Assembly (NCBI RefSeq): GCF_025996515.1
Contig: NZ_BLRH01000009.1
Coordinates: 496,001-560,000 of the forward strand
Direction of reading: 5' to 3'
DNA: 64,000 bases
Source of the DNA: Rhizohabitans arisaemae
Lineage (GTDB): Bacteria > Actinomycetota > Actinomycetes > Streptosporangiales > Streptosporangiaceae
The notes under the pieces are model-generated. The model made no database searches. It was not told where the DNA came from and was given only the letters and a program-made list of their open reading frames with translations. Positions 1 to 9,185 of this stretch are shown here, piece by piece. Made by a program: the position numbers and the translations under genes. Each line of letters opens with the position of its first letter. The first letter of the stretch is position 1.

Positions 1-2524
1 GCAGCCCCCGGTGCAGGGCGAGCATCAGATCCACCGACGCCTCGTCGTTCACCGGGACCACGCTGGCCACGATCCCCGCCGTCCCCAGCGGGGCGAGGCT
101 GCTGGTCAGGCCGAGCAGCTCGTCCGCCCCGGCCGAGGCCAGCCGCCCGGAGTCGCAGCTGGGCAGGACCAGCCGGTACGGGGCCCGCCCGAGCAGCTCG
201 AAGTCGTGCACCGTGAGCGGCCCGTCGTCCATGCGCAGCGACGAGAAGAGCGGGCTGTCCGAGCGGAACGTGCCGTGGGCGGCGATGTGCGCGAGCCACG
301 CTCCGTCGATCGCCTCCAGCACCGCCTTGGCCGTCGCCGTGCCGTCGCCGAGCGAGGTGGCGTCGCCGTACTCGGCCATCAGCTTGGGTACCTCGGCCGC
401 GCCGCTGCCCAGCCCCGGCCCGTGCACCAGGACGACGTCGCGCCGGACCGGCGCGGGCACCCCCCGCGACCGCAGCCACGCCGTCGCCGACGGCGCCACG
501 CTGAACACCCGGCCGGTCAGGGCGGGCAGCAGCGCCCACGGGATCGAGAGCAGCTTGGCGGGCGGCACGACCACGATCGGTCCCTCGCCGAGCTCCCGGA
601 CGGCCGGGCCGAGCAGGATCCGCTCCAGCCGCGCCCCGGTGGCGTTCAGCACCGACAGGTCGGCCGACCGGTTGTGCGCCAGCCGGACGAGCCGCGACCG
701 CGCGAACTCGATCTCCCGCGCCGCGTCCGCGGCCCGGCCGGCGCTCAGCCGCCGTACCCGGCCGTCCCCGCACACCAGCACGTGCAGCTCGCCGTCGATC
801 TCGGCGATCTCCAGGAGCCGGGCGTCGCCGAGCCGGTCCAGCAGCGCGGGGACCGTGAACACGCCGTCGTCGCGGCGCCCGGTCCCGCGGGTCCGCAGCA
901 GCCGCTCCCGGATCGCCGCCTCCAGCCGCTGCTGCTCGCGGTGGAGTGTGCCCGGCCCGCCCCGCAGGGCACCCCCGCGGGGGCTCACCGGGCTCCCGCT
1001 CCGCTCCAGGCGGCTGGTCACATCCCGCAGCGCGGTGAGCTCGGCCCGCAGTTCCCGGTCGTCGGGCGGGCGGACCGGGGGGATGCGCAGCGCGGTGGCC
1101 CGCCAGCGTTCGCTCCAGAGGAGCAGGTCGCGGGGACCTCCCGTCTCCAGCGCCTGCCGCTGGGCGAGCGCCGCCAGCTCGGCGCCCTGCGCGGTGGCCT
1201 GCGCCCTCAGCTCGGTGGCGCCCAGGGTCAGCAGATGGCTGTCCAGGACGTCCAGGCCGCGTCGGCACGCGTGCAGCAGCCGGCGCGGGCTCCGGGCCGC
1301 CCGGGCGCGGAGCGCCTCGGCGAGCCAGCCGCTGGACCGGGAGAGGGCCGCGCCGCTCCCCCGGGTCCGCGCCGCGGTGGCGAGATGGGCGTCGGCGTCG
1401 GCAGCCCGGCCGAGCGCGAGGGCCACCCGCCCGGCCAGCAGGTGCGCCCTGGCCGCGTCGCCCGACCCCAGCCGGTCCAGGCTCTGCGCGGCGCGGCCCA
1501 CCTCGTGCAGCAGGCGGGCGCCGACCTGGCCGCTCGCGTACTTGGCCTCGGCGAGGACGAGCCGCGCCTGCGCCTGCCACCAGGGCCGCCGCTGCGCGCC
1601 GAACAGCCGGGCCGCCGCCTGCGCCCGCTCCCACGCCGATCGCGGGTCGCCGGTGGCGAGGGCGACGTGCGCGGCCGTGAGCATCAGCTCGGCCTTCTTG
1701 GTCGCCTGCCCGCGCACCTGGTCGAAGGATTCCACCGCGGCGGACGCCTCCAGCAGTGCGTCGCCGGAGAGCCCGGCGGCGAGGTAGACGGCGCAGCGGT
1801 CGATGCTGAGGTCGGCCATCGGGGCGTTCAGCGCCTGGTAGCGCGGGGCGGCGTCGTCCAGCCGGGTCAGCGCCGTCGGCAGGTCCCCGGACCGGAACGC
1901 GGCGAGTCCCCGGTTGTGGATCGCCGCCGCCTGCTCCAGCTCCTGACGGGTCTCGGCGTAGAGCCGTTCGCAGGCCCGGAAGTCGGCGTCGGCGCGTTCG
2001 GTGGCGCCGAGCGACAGGTGGGCGAGCGCCCGCCCCATCAGGGCCCGCGCGAGCCAGACGGTGTCGCCGTCGCGCTGCAGGGCCCGCACCGCGCGGCCGA
2101 GGTCCTCCTGCGCCTGCCGGTATCGGCCGAGCACCCAGAGCGCCCCACCCCGGCGCATCAGCACCCGGCCGAGAAGTCCCGCGCCGGCCTGGCCCACCGA
2201 CCGGTCCAGCACCGCCAGCCCGGAGGGGGTGCGGCCCGCCTGGATGAGGGCGATGCCGAGGGTGGCGAGGACGTCGGCCTCCCGGTCGCGCGAGTCCGCC
2301 GCCCGGGCCAGCCGGGCGGCCGTGCGGAGCTCGCGGATCGCGGCCTCCACGTCGCCGAAGTCGCGGAGCACGATGCCGGCGGCCTGATGCGCGTAGGAGG
2401 CGTCGAGCGGGCCGGGACGCTGGGCGAGCAGGGCCCGGGCACGCAAAAGCGCGTCCCTGGGACGCGACATCGCCAGGGGCAACAAATCATGCGCATTGCC
2501 TGGAATTCGGGTTCCCCCGGCCAC
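1..2524 (-). CDS. TPR-CHAT caspase-like protease, 3' end outside window
   Basis: The gene runs off the left edge; about 840 codons are present. The first ~500 residues are Ala/Leu/Arg-rich helical repeats with tetratricopeptide periodicity, for example LGRYRQAQEDLGRAV near residue 130. The C-terminal part is a CHAT domain (clan CD, caspase-like): His in AAHGTF near residue 749 and Cys in PSCDSG near residue 790 give the expected catalytic dyad. CHAT proteins are known or presumed peptidases, often tied to TPR sensor arrays. The GTG at 2524 is preferred because the residues after it (GTRIPGNAHDLLPLAMSRP) look like a conserved family N-terminus; ATG 2470 is the alternative and neither has a clear ribosome site. 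It is divergent from a subtilisin-family protease only 51 bp away, which suggests a linked role. The substrate is unknown. Confidence 0.88.
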   Translation of the reverse strand, partial: MAGGTRIPGNAHDLLPLAMSRPRDALLRARALLAQRPGPLDASYAHQAAGIVLRDFGDVEAAIRELRTAARLARAADSRDREADVLATLGIALIQAGRTPSGLAVLDRSVGQAGAGLLGRVLMRRGGALWVLGRYRQAQEDLGRAVRALQRDGDTVWLARALMGRALAHLSLGATERADADFRACERLYAETRQELEQAAAIHNRGLAAFRSGDLPTALTRLDDAAPRYQALNAPMADLSIDRCAVYLAAGLSGDALLEASAAVESFDQVRGQATKKAELMLTAAHVALATGDPRSAWERAQAAARLFGAQRRPWWQAQARLVLAEAKYASGQVGARLLHEVGRAAQSLDRLGSGDAARAHLLAGRVALALGRAADADAHLATAARTRGSGAALSRSSGWLAEALRARAARSPRRLLHACRRGLDVLDSHLLTLGATELRAQATAQGAELAALAQRQALETGGPRDLLLWSERWRATALRIPPVRPPDDRELRAELTALRDVTSRLERSGSPVSPRGGALRGGPGTLHREQQRLEAAIRERLLRTRGTGRRDDGVFTVPALLDRLGDARLLEIAEIDGELHVLVCGDGRVRRLSAGRAADAAREIEFARSRLVRLAHNRSADLSVLNATGARLERILLGPAVRELGEGPIVVVPPAKLLSIPWALLPALTGRVFSVAPSATAWLRSRGVPAPVRRDVVLVHGPGLGSGAAEVPKLMAEYGDATSLGDGTATAKAVLEAIDGAWLAHIAAHGTFRSDSPLFSSLRMDDGPLTVHDFELLGRAPYRLVLPSCDSGRLASAGADELLGLTSSLAPLGTAGIVASVVPVNDEASVDLMLALHRGL

Positions 2525-2575
2525 GCCATGATGGTAGATCTTGCGTCCTCATAGCGCCAGTCATGCGAGGTAGAC

Positions 2576-3817
2576 ATGTCCCCTCAGGAAAACCCGGCCA
2601 CGAAGATCGAAGCCCAGACCGGGCTGGTCGTGGCGGCCTTCCACCGCGAGAGCATCGAGATCCGGGTCGGCGGCGCGGTCGCCGCGGGGACGAACTCCGG
2701 GTCCGGGTCGCGCCTGGCCGAGGCGGACTTCTTCTACCAGGAGGGGGTCGTCCTCGTCCGGGACCAGGACGTGGATCGGGTCAGCGCCCTGCTGGAGGGG
2801 ACCGAGACCCGGGACAGCCTGATCAACGGGGTGACGCTGCTCGGTCTCGGCGACGGCGTCGCCGCGCTGGAGGCGGTCGAGCGGGTCGAGGCGGCGTTCG
2901 GCATCGGCGTCGCCACCCCCAACCACGTCCTCTCGGTCACCCCGATCATGCTCTGCCCCGCGGAGGAGCCGCACGAGGTCGGCGGCCGGGTGCGGCTGGA
3001 CCCCGAACCCCGTCCCGGGAACGGGGGGCTCGGCGTCTCCGTGCACGTCGTCGACACCGGCCTCCTCGACGACGCGGAAACCCACCCCTGGCTGGCCGGG
3101 GTGACCGGGGAGGTCGACCCGCACGTACCGGGCCAGGCCATCGGCGAGTACACCGGGCACGGCACCTTCGTCGCCGGGGTGCTCCGCTGCGTGGCCCCGG
3201 GCGCCGACGTCTACGTCGCCAGCCACCTGGACCGGGCCGGCGCCATCCTCGAATCGGAGATCATCAGGGAGCTGGACCAGGCCCTGGACTCCTTCCCCGA
3301 CGTCATCAGCATCTCCGCGGGCGGGACCACCCGGAACAACCTGCCCCCGCTCGGGTTCGAGGCGTTCTGGGAGCGGCTCAAGCACTACAAGGGGACCGTG
3401 GTGGTGGCCGCCGCCGGCAACAACGGGGAGCGCCGGGCGTTCTGGCCGGCCGCGTTCCCCGGCGTCATCTCGGTCGGCGCCCTCTCGGCGAACTGGCGGC
3501 ACCGGGCCGACTTCTCCAACTTCGGCGCGTGGGTGGACGTGTACGCCCCCGGGGAGGACCTGGTGAACGCCTACGCGACCGGCGTGTACACCTGCACCGA
3601 GCCGCCGCACACCGGTGAGCGGCGGACCTTCACCGGGCTGGCCCGCTGGTCCGGCACCTCCTTCGCCACCCCGCTGGTGGCCGGGCTCATCGCCACCCGC
3701 ATGTCCCTGACCGGCGAGAACGGGCGGCAGGCCGCCGAAGCCCTGCTGGTCAAGGCCCGTGCGCAGGCGGTGCCCGGGGTCGGGGCGATCCTGCTCCCCG
3801 ACACCGAGGTTCTCTGA
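2576..3817 (+). CDS. S8 family (subtilisin-like) serine peptidase
   Basis: A 413-residue protein with a complete subtilase triad: Asp160 in HVVDTG, His195 in GHGTFVAGV and Ser362 in SGTSFATPLVAG, plus the oxyanion Asn in AAAGNNGE. The first ~140 residues are not subtilase-like and may be an inhibitory or recognition region. No signal peptide is visible, so the enzyme may act in the cytoplasm, unlike most secreted subtilases. It is divergent from the TPR-CHAT protease with a 51-bp shared start region, and this pairing suggests a proteolytic relay or a common target. A LuxR-type regulator follows 108 bp downstream. The start ATG at 2576 lies in the sequence GGTAGACATG. Confidence 0.9.
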   Translation: MSPQENPATKIEAQTGLVVAAFHRESIEIRVGGAVAAGTNSGSGSRLAEADFFYQEGVVLVRDQDVDRVSALLEGTETRDSLINGVTLLGLGDGVAALEAVERVEAAFGIGVATPNHVLSVTPIMLCPAEEPHEVGGRVRLDPEPRPGNGGLGVSVHVVDTGLLDDAETHPWLAGVTGEVDPHVPGQAIGEYTGHGTFVAGVLRCVAPGADVYVASHLDRAGAILESEIIRELDQALDSFPDVISISAGGTTRNNLPPLGFEAFWERLKHYKGTVVVAAAGNNGERRAFWPAAFPGVISVGALSANWRHRADFSNFGAWVDVYAPGEDLVNAYATGVYTCTEPPHTGERRTFTGLARWSGTSFATPLVAGLIATRMSLTGENGRQAAEALLVKARAQAVPGVGAILLPDTEVL

Positions 3818-3821
3818 TCGA

Positions 3822-3839
3822 CTTTAAGAGACCTTAAAG
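3822..3839. promoter_or_regulatory. Perfect AT-rich palindrome after the S8 peptidase gene
   Basis: CTTTAAG, a 4-base spacer AGAC, then CTTAAAG form a perfect 7-bp inverted repeat five bases after the peptidase stop and 86 bases before the LuxR start. Its low GC content stands out. It is too weak a stem for an efficient terminator in this genome, so an operator for the downstream regulator gene is more likely. This is inference. Confidence 0.4.
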
Positions 3840-3925
3840 ATCACCGTGTGCGAGGTGTATCAGGGCGTGGCGACCACGCTCTACATGGGTGGAAGCATTG
3901 GGCCCAGCAGAGAGTGAATGTCAAC

Positions 3926-6640
3926 ATGTCGCATGGCACCGTGTTCGTCGGTCGCCGGCATGAGCTCGCCGCGCTGGAGGCGGCGCTCGGTGACGCCGTG
4001 GACGGCCGCCCGCGCCTGGTCCTCATCGACGGCCCCTCGGGAATCGGCAAGACCTCGCTCGTCCGCCGGTTCCTGAGCGGGGCCGGCGCGGAGATCTGCG
4101 TGCTCCGGGCGAGCGGGGACACCGACGAGGCGAGCCTGCCGTACGGGATCCTCGACCAGCTGATGGGCGAGGCGCAGGCCACCGGACCCGTCGGCGGCGC
4201 CGACGCGCTCGCCGTCGGCTCCGCCGTCCTCGACCTGCTCGGCGAGATCCAGGACCGCGGCACCGTCGTCGTCTTCGTCGACGACGCCCACTGGGCCGAC
4301 ACCCCGTCGCTCCAGGCCCTCACGTTCGCATTGCGGCGGCTCCGCGCCGACCGGGTCCTCGTCGTCGTCACCACCCCCGAGGCCGGCGACCCGCGTCTCC
4401 CCGAAGGGCTGCGCAGGCTCCTCGCCGGCGACGGCACCGTCCGGCTCCACCTGTCCGGCCTCACCGCGGCCGAACTCGCCGACCTCGGCGAGGGGATGGG
4501 GCTCGCCCGGCTCCCCGCCCGCGCCGCCGAACGCCTCCGTGAGCACACCGAGGGCAACCCGCTGCACGCCCGCGCCATGCTGGAGCAGGCCAACGCCGAA
4601 CTCCTCGGCGACCTGGACTCCTCGCTGCCCGCCCCCCGGTCGTACGCCCTGCTCGTCCTCGCCCGGCTCAAAGCCTGCGCCGAGGAGACCCGGCACCTGG
4701 TCGAGGCGGCCTCCGTGCTCGGCAGTTCCCGCCCCCTCCACCTCGCCGCCCGGATCGGCGGGGTGGAACACCCGCTGCCCGCGCTGGAGGAGGCCGTCGA
4801 GGCGGGCCTGCTGTGCGAGCGGGTCGCCGACGGCGGACCGACGATCGCCCTCGCCCACCCGCTCACCCGGGCCGCCGTCTACCAGAGCCTGGGCGCCGCC
4901 CGCCGCTCCCACCTGCACGCCGAAGCAGCCGCTGCCATGGAGGACCGGGCCGAGGAGCTCCGGCACCGCGCGGCCGCCGCGGGTGGGCCCGACGCCGCGA
5001 TCGCCGCGGAACTCGACCGGCTCGGCGAGGAGAAGGCCGCGGCGGGGGAGTACTCCGTCGCCGCCGAACGGCTCATGCTCGCCGCGCGCCTCACCGAAGC
5101 GGCCCCGCTCCGCGAACAGCGGGTCCTCAAGGCCGTCGAACACCAGCTGCTCGGCGGGGACGTCGCCCAGGCGGCGGGGATGGCCGAGGCGCTGGGCGCG
5201 ATGCGGCCGAGCGCGCGGCGCCAGTACGTCCTCGGCCGGCTCGCGCTCGCCTCCGGCCGGCACGAGCACGCCGAACAGCTCCTCGGCCAGGCGTGGCGGG
5301 ACAACGACGCCCGCCGGAACCGCCGGCTCTCCCGGGACACCGCGGAACAGCTCGCCTGGCTCTCCCTCATCCGGGCCAAAGGCACCGAAGCCGTCTCCTG
5401 GGCGAAACGGGCGATGGAACTCGACAAGACCGCCGCCGAATCCAGCCTGCGCGACGTCCTCGCCCTCGGCCTCGGCATCTGCGGACGGCCCGAGGAAGGC
5501 CTGGCGGCCGTACGGGACCTGCCGGCCCCCGCCGAGGACGGCCCCCACCCCGTCGGCGGGATCGTCGCCCGCGGTGTGCTCCGGCTGTGGAGCGGCGACC
5601 TGGACGACGCGCTCACCGACCTCACCGCCGCCGCGGCCGGGCATCTGCGCGCCGGACAGCCCCAGCTCGGGCTGCTCGCCACCTGCTTCCTGTCCGAAGC
5701 CGAGTTCCGCGCCGGGCTCTGGGACGACGCCGTCTTCCACGCCGACCAGGCGGTCTCCTTCGCCGAGGACTCCGAGCAGCGCTGGCTCCTGGCCGTCGTG
5801 CACGCCGTCGCCGCCTACCCCTACGTGCTCCGCGGCAACCAGGAGCAGGCCGACCGGCACACCGCCGCCGCCTCCGCGTGGGCGCAGACCCTCGGCGACG
5901 CCACCAGCGTCGCCTACGCGGCCACCGCGCAGGCGCTCAGCCTCGGCGTCCGAGGCGACCACCGCGGCGTCGTGGCCGTACTCCGGCCGCTGCTCACCGA
6001 CCCCCGGATCGACGGGCCGGGGATCCTGCCCTGGCGGGAGCTCCTCGCCGAATCGCTCATCCGCCTCGGCCGGTACGAGGAGGCGAGCACGGTCCTGGAG
6101 GAGCACACCGCGCTGGCCGCCAAACGGGGCCAGGCGTCCGTCCTCACCGCCGCGGACCGCCTGCACGGACTCCTCGCCGCCGCCACCGGACAAGGCGAAC
6201 AGGCCCACCACCTCTTCCAGACCGGGCTCGCCCGGGCCGGCGACGGCGAGGTCCCGCTTGAGGAGGCGCTCCTCCGGCTGGAGTACGGCGCCTTCCTGCG
6301 CCGATCGGGCCGGATGCGGCTGGCGGTGAAGCAACTCCAATCCGCGGTGGAGATCTTCGAGCGCCTCGGCGCCGCACCGGCGGTCAAACGCGGCGAGAAC
6401 GAACTGCGGGCCTGCGGCCGGGCCACGCCCCGGCGGGCCGGGAACGACCGGCTCGGCCTGACCCCGCAGGAGTACGCCACCGCGCGGCTCGTCGCCACCG
6501 GGATGACCAACCGCCAGGTCGCCCAGGAGCTGGTGCTCAGCGTCAAAACCGTCGAGTACCACCTGGGGAACGTCTTCACCAAGCTGGACGTGCCCTCCCG
6601 GGCCGCGCTCGCGGCCCGCTTCCCCGACACCCGCGCCTGA
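3926..6640 (+). CDS. LuxR family regulator with AAA ATPase domain (LAL type)
   Basis: A large ATP-binding LuxR protein of about 904 residues. Near the N-terminus is a Walker A motif (DGPSGIGKTSLVRRF) and then a Walker B-like FVDDAHWAD, typical of the STAND/MalT-like ATPase of LAL regulators. The middle is a long helical, TPR-like region. The last ~60 residues are a LuxR helix-turn-helix (LTPQEYATARLVATGMTNRQ, then VKTVEYHLGNVFTKL). ATG 3926 is chosen because the protein begins MSHGTVFVGRRHELAALE, the usual family start, and AGAGAG lies just upstream; an in-frame start at 3848 would add unrelated residues. It may regulate the adjacent protease genes, but no target is shown. Confidence 0.9.
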   Translation: MSHGTVFVGRRHELAALEAALGDAVDGRPRLVLIDGPSGIGKTSLVRRFLSGAGAEICVLRASGDTDEASLPYGILDQLMGEAQATGPVGGADALAVGSAVLDLLGEIQDRGTVVVFVDDAHWADTPSLQALTFALRRLRADRVLVVVTTPEAGDPRLPEGLRRLLAGDGTVRLHLSGLTAAELADLGEGMGLARLPARAAERLREHTEGNPLHARAMLEQANAELLGDLDSSLPAPRSYALLVLARLKACAEETRHLVEAASVLGSSRPLHLAARIGGVEHPLPALEEAVEAGLLCERVADGGPTIALAHPLTRAAVYQSLGAARRSHLHAEAAAAMEDRAEELRHRAAAAGGPDAAIAAELDRLGEEKAAAGEYSVAAERLMLAARLTEAAPLREQRVLKAVEHQLLGGDVAQAAGMAEALGAMRPSARRQYVLGRLALASGRHEHAEQLLGQAWRDNDARRNRRLSRDTAEQLAWLSLIRAKGTEAVSWAKRAMELDKTAAESSLRDVLALGLGICGRPEEGLAAVRDLPAPAEDGPHPVGGIVARGVLRLWSGDLDDALTDLTAAAAGHLRAGQPQLGLLATCFLSEAEFRAGLWDDAVFHADQAVSFAEDSEQRWLLAVVHAVAAYPYVLRGNQEQADRHTAAASAWAQTLGDATSVAYAATAQALSLGVRGDHRGVVAVLRPLLTDPRIDGPGILPWRELLAESLIRLGRYEEASTVLEEHTALAAKRGQASVLTAADRLHGLLAAATGQGEQAHHLFQTGLARAGDGEVPLEEALLRLEYGAFLRRSGRMRLAVKQLQSAVEIFERLGAAPAVKRGENELRACGRATPRRAGNDRLGLTPQEYATARLVATGMTNRQVAQELVLSVKTVEYHLGNVFTKLDVPSRAALAARFPDTRA

Positions 6641-6762
6641 CCACGGCGGAGCCGACACGGTCCGGGCCGATGCGCACCGGCCCGCGGACGGACGGCTCGG
6701 CCGAAAGGGATGACCGCCCTGACTCCCCCCGGGCGGAGCGTCCCCCACGGGGTGGGGCACCC

Positions 6763-6798
6763 TGTGCCCGGGCCGATCACCCCTCGGCCACGGGCACA
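6763..6798. terminator. Hairpin downstream of the LuxR gene
   Basis: TGTGCCCG/CGGGCACA and GGCCGA/TCGGCC stack into one stem with a bulged A at 6790 and a seven-base loop. It lies about 120 bases past the LuxR stop and may end that transcript. Confidence 0.4.
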
Positions 6799-7090
6799 TC
6801 CCTCCACGGCGTGGTGCACGCGTCAGTCCGCGTCGAGGCGGGACCCGGCACGTCTCCCAACATGCCGGTCCGACCCCGACGCTCCCCCCTCACGGGTTGT
6901 GTCCCCAACTGACGCGCGATGTCCACGCTAACCGTCTCCCCCGTTCCCCAGCCTCGGGGGAACACCCGGGGAAAACCCTTGGGTTTCCCCGGGAACGCGC
7001 ATCCGGGACGCCGGCCGCGGCCGCCCCCGGATCGGCCGCACGCGCACGGCGTCCGGCATCCCGCGACCCCCGCCCGGCCAAAAGGCACGG

Positions 7091-7132
7091 GGCGTGAGCC
7101 GTTGACCTGGGAAACTCAACGGCTCACGCCCG
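7091..7132. terminator. Strong bidirectional hairpin terminator
   Basis: A 16-bp perfect stem, GGGCGTGAGCCGTTGA paired with TCAACGGCTCACGCCC, with a 10-base loop. It lies 33 bases beyond the stop of the leftward oxidoreductase and faces the rightward LuxR gene. It lacks a long T run, as is common in actinomycete terminators. Confidence 0.75.
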
Positions 7133-7165
7133 TATATGGATCTTTATCGCTTTCCGGGGGCCGGG

Positions 7166-8194
7166 TCAAGGCTCGATCGCCAGGACGACCTTTCCGATGT
7201 GGTCCCGGCGCTTGGTCATCTCGAAGCCCTCGCGGATCTCCTCCAGGGGGAGGGTGACGGCCACGACGGGGCGGATGAGGCCGCGCCGTACCAGGTCAAG
7301 CCCGTCCACGACGTCGGTGTAGTCGGCGGCGGCGCAGCCGTGCAGGGTGACCCGGCGGGTGTAGAAGTGCCGCGTGTCGACGGTGAACGCCGACTCGGGG
7401 AGGGCCGCGGCGACGACCACGTGACCGGCCCAGGCGACACAGCGGAGCATGGCGGCGATCATCACCCCGCTGCCGGTGGCGTCCAGGGCGAGCGGGACAC
7501 CGCGTCCGGCCTCCTCCAGCGGCGTGGCGTCCTCGCGGTCGTACTCCACGATCGCGGTGGCGCCGAGGCCGGGCAGGGCCGCCACGGGCTCGCCTTTCAG
7601 CACCCCGGCGGTCACCTCCGCGCCGAGCGCGGCGGCGACCTGGACGCAGGCGATTCCGAGGGCGCCGGTGGCGCCGGCCACCAGGACGCGGGTGCCCGGC
7701 TCGAAGCCGCCCGCCCGCCTGATCATGTGCAGGGCGATCGGGATGCTGTGGATCGCCGCGGCCGCGTCGGGGAAGGGAATGTCCCCGATGTCGAAGGCGA
7801 CGGCGGCGGGGACGACCGTGTAGTCGGCGGCGCCGCCGTCCCGGTGGATGCCGAGGACGTACTGGCTTGAGCAGTCCGCCTCCCGGCCGACCGCGCAGAA
7901 GGAGCAGCCGCCGCAGGGGACGTTCGGCTTGACCGCGACGCGCTCGCCGACCCGTTCCGCGGGCACGCCCGCCCCGCATTCGACGATCACCCCGACCGGG
8001 TCGAGGCCGACGGTCCTGGGCAGGAGCACCGGGCGGCCGAGGGGCGCCCCGGCCATGACCTGCCGCTCCAGCTGGTTGACGCCGACCGCGTGGACCCGGA
8101 TGAGGACTTCCCCGGGTCCGGGTGAGGGCACCCCGACCTGCTCGACGGTGAGCAGGTCGGGGCCGCCCGCCTCGGGCAGTCGCGCGGCTCTCAT
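7166..8194 (-). CDS. Zinc-binding dehydrogenase / quinone oxidoreductase-like (MDR family)
   Basis: A medium-chain dehydrogenase/reductase of about 342 residues. It has an N-terminal GroES-like domain with a structural-zinc cysteine cluster (CGGCSFC followed by ADC) and a C-terminal Rossmann domain with VAGATGALG for NAD(P)H. ATG 8194 (MRAARLPEAGGPD) has GAGG six bases upstream and the usual family start; GTG 8221 and ATG 8212 are in-frame alternatives. It probably oxidises an alcohol or reduces an enone or quinone; the substrate cannot be told. It lies alone downstream of the ABC ATPase and may be co-transcribed with it across about 150 bases. Confidence 0.88.
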   Translation of the reverse strand: MRAARLPEAGGPDLLTVEQVGVPSPGPGEVLIRVHAVGVNQLERQVMAGAPLGRPVLLPRTVGLDPVGVIVECGAGVPAERVGERVAVKPNVPCGGCSFCAVGREADCSSQYVLGIHRDGGAADYTVVPAAVAFDIGDIPFPDAAAAIHSIPIALHMIRRAGGFEPGTRVLVAGATGALGIACVQVAAALGAEVTAGVLKGEPVAALPGLGATAIVEYDREDATPLEEAGRGVPLALDATGSGVMIAAMLRCVAWAGHVVVAAALPESAFTVDTRHFYTRRVTLHGCAAADYTDVVDGLDLVRRGLIRPVVAVTLPLEEIREGFEMTKRRDHIGKVVLAIEP

Positions 8195-8342
8195 GGTGAG
8201 CCTCGTATTCATGCGCGCCACGCTATGCCGAGGTTTCGCCGGGTGGTCCCGGCGGCCTGGGGGTGGTGACCGGACGGTCCGGCCGGTGGGGTTCGGCGGG
8301 GTGCCGAGGGGTTCACGGGGTTTCCTCTCTGGTCGGCGGGGC

Positions 8343-9185
8343 TCATTCGCCGTCTCCGCGGGCGGCGGCGCGGGCCTCGCCTTCCAGCGCCTCCCAGAGC
8401 CGGCGGCGGAGATCGGCGTACCCGTCGCCTTTGGTGTTCCCGGCGCGGGGCCGGGGGAGGTCGACGTCGACCACTTCGCGGATGGCGCCGGGATGGGATT
8501 TGAACACCACGATCCGGTCGCCGAGCTGGATGGCCTCGTCGATGCTGTGGGTGATGAAGACGACGGTCTTCCCGGTGGCCTCGATGATGCGCTCGAGCTC
8601 GTTGCGCATGACCTCCCGGGTGAGCGCGTCGACCGCGCCGAGGGGTTCGTCCATCAGCAGGATCTTCGGGTCGGCGACGAGCGCGCGGGCGAGCCCGACG
8701 CGCTGCTGCATGCCGCCGGAGAGCTCCCGCGGGTAGGACTTCTCGAAGCCGGTCAGCCCGACGAGCGCGATCGCCTCTTCGATCTTCTCCGCGGCTCCCT
8801 GGCGGAGCCGGGGCTGCATCTCCAGGCCGAAGCGCACGTTGTCCTCGACGGTGCGCCAGGGGAGCAGCGCGTAGTCCTGGAAGACGACGGCCCGGTCGGG
8901 GCCGGGGCCGGTGACTTTCCGGCCGTCGGCGACGATCTCGCCGCCGGTGGGTTTCACGAGTCCGGCCACGCAGTTGAGCATGGTCGTCTTGCCGCAGCCG
9001 CTGGGGCCGAGAACGGTCAGGAACTCGCCCTCGTAGACGTCGAGGTCGATTCCTTCGATCGCGGTGAGCCAGGAACCCGTACGGGCTACGTGGTACCGCA
9101 CCGTCAGGTCGCGTATCCGGATGATCGAATCGCGACCGTGTTTCGCCACGGGGTCGGCCGGTGCCGTGGCCGGGCTGTTGGTCAT
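8343..9185 (-). CDS. ABC transporter ATP-binding protein, SsuB/NrtD-like, without its own permease
   Basis: An ATPase of 280 residues with Walker [11 protein letters not shown]-loop FQDYALLPW, signature LSGGMQQRV, Walker B ILLMDEPLGAVD and switch His FITHS. These are typical of nitrate/sulfonate/taurine-class importers. ATG 9185 is preceded by GGAGAG with good spacing; an upstream in-frame start at 9221 is less likely. No permease or binding protein is adjacent on this strand. It is divergent from the catabolic operon that encodes a full importer with its own ATPase at 15.8 kb, so this copy is a spare, or serves permeases encoded elsewhere. Confidence 0.9.
   Translation of the reverse strand: MTNSPATAPADPVAKHGRDSIIRIRDLTVRYHVARTGSWLTAIEGIDLDVYEGEFLTVLGPSGCGKTTMLNCVAGLVKPTGGEIVADGRKVTGPGPDRAVVFQDYALLPWRTVEDNVRFGLEMQPRLRQGAAEKIEEAIALVGLTGFEKSYPRELSGGMQQRVGLARALVADPKILLMDEPLGAVDALTREVMRNELERIIEATGKTVVFITHSIDEAIQLGDRIVVFKSHPGAIREVVDVDLPRPRAGNTKGDGYADLRRRLWEALEGEARAAARGDGE

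Larger units (their letters stand above)
6641..7165. other. Convergent intergenic region with several hairpins, no gene
   Basis: About 525 bases between the LuxR gene and the leftward oxidoreductase. I see no coding signal. It holds three stem-loops: 6763-6798 (14 bp with one bulged A), 6965-6993 (CCCGGGG arm with a bulged A and a very tight loop) and the strong terminator at 7091-7132. Confidence 0.6.

Noticed and set aside
11-2554. Very long rightward open frame opposite the TPR-CHAT gene
   Set aside because: Its translation is Arg/Gly/Gln-rich low-complexity sequence, an antisense shadow of a GC-rich gene; the leftward frame gives TPR and CHAT motifs.
3881-6799. Leftward open frame of over 900 codons opposite the LuxR gene
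   Set aside because: Low-complexity Gly/Glu/Arg translation without motifs; the rightward frame has Walker motifs and a LuxR helix-turn-helix.
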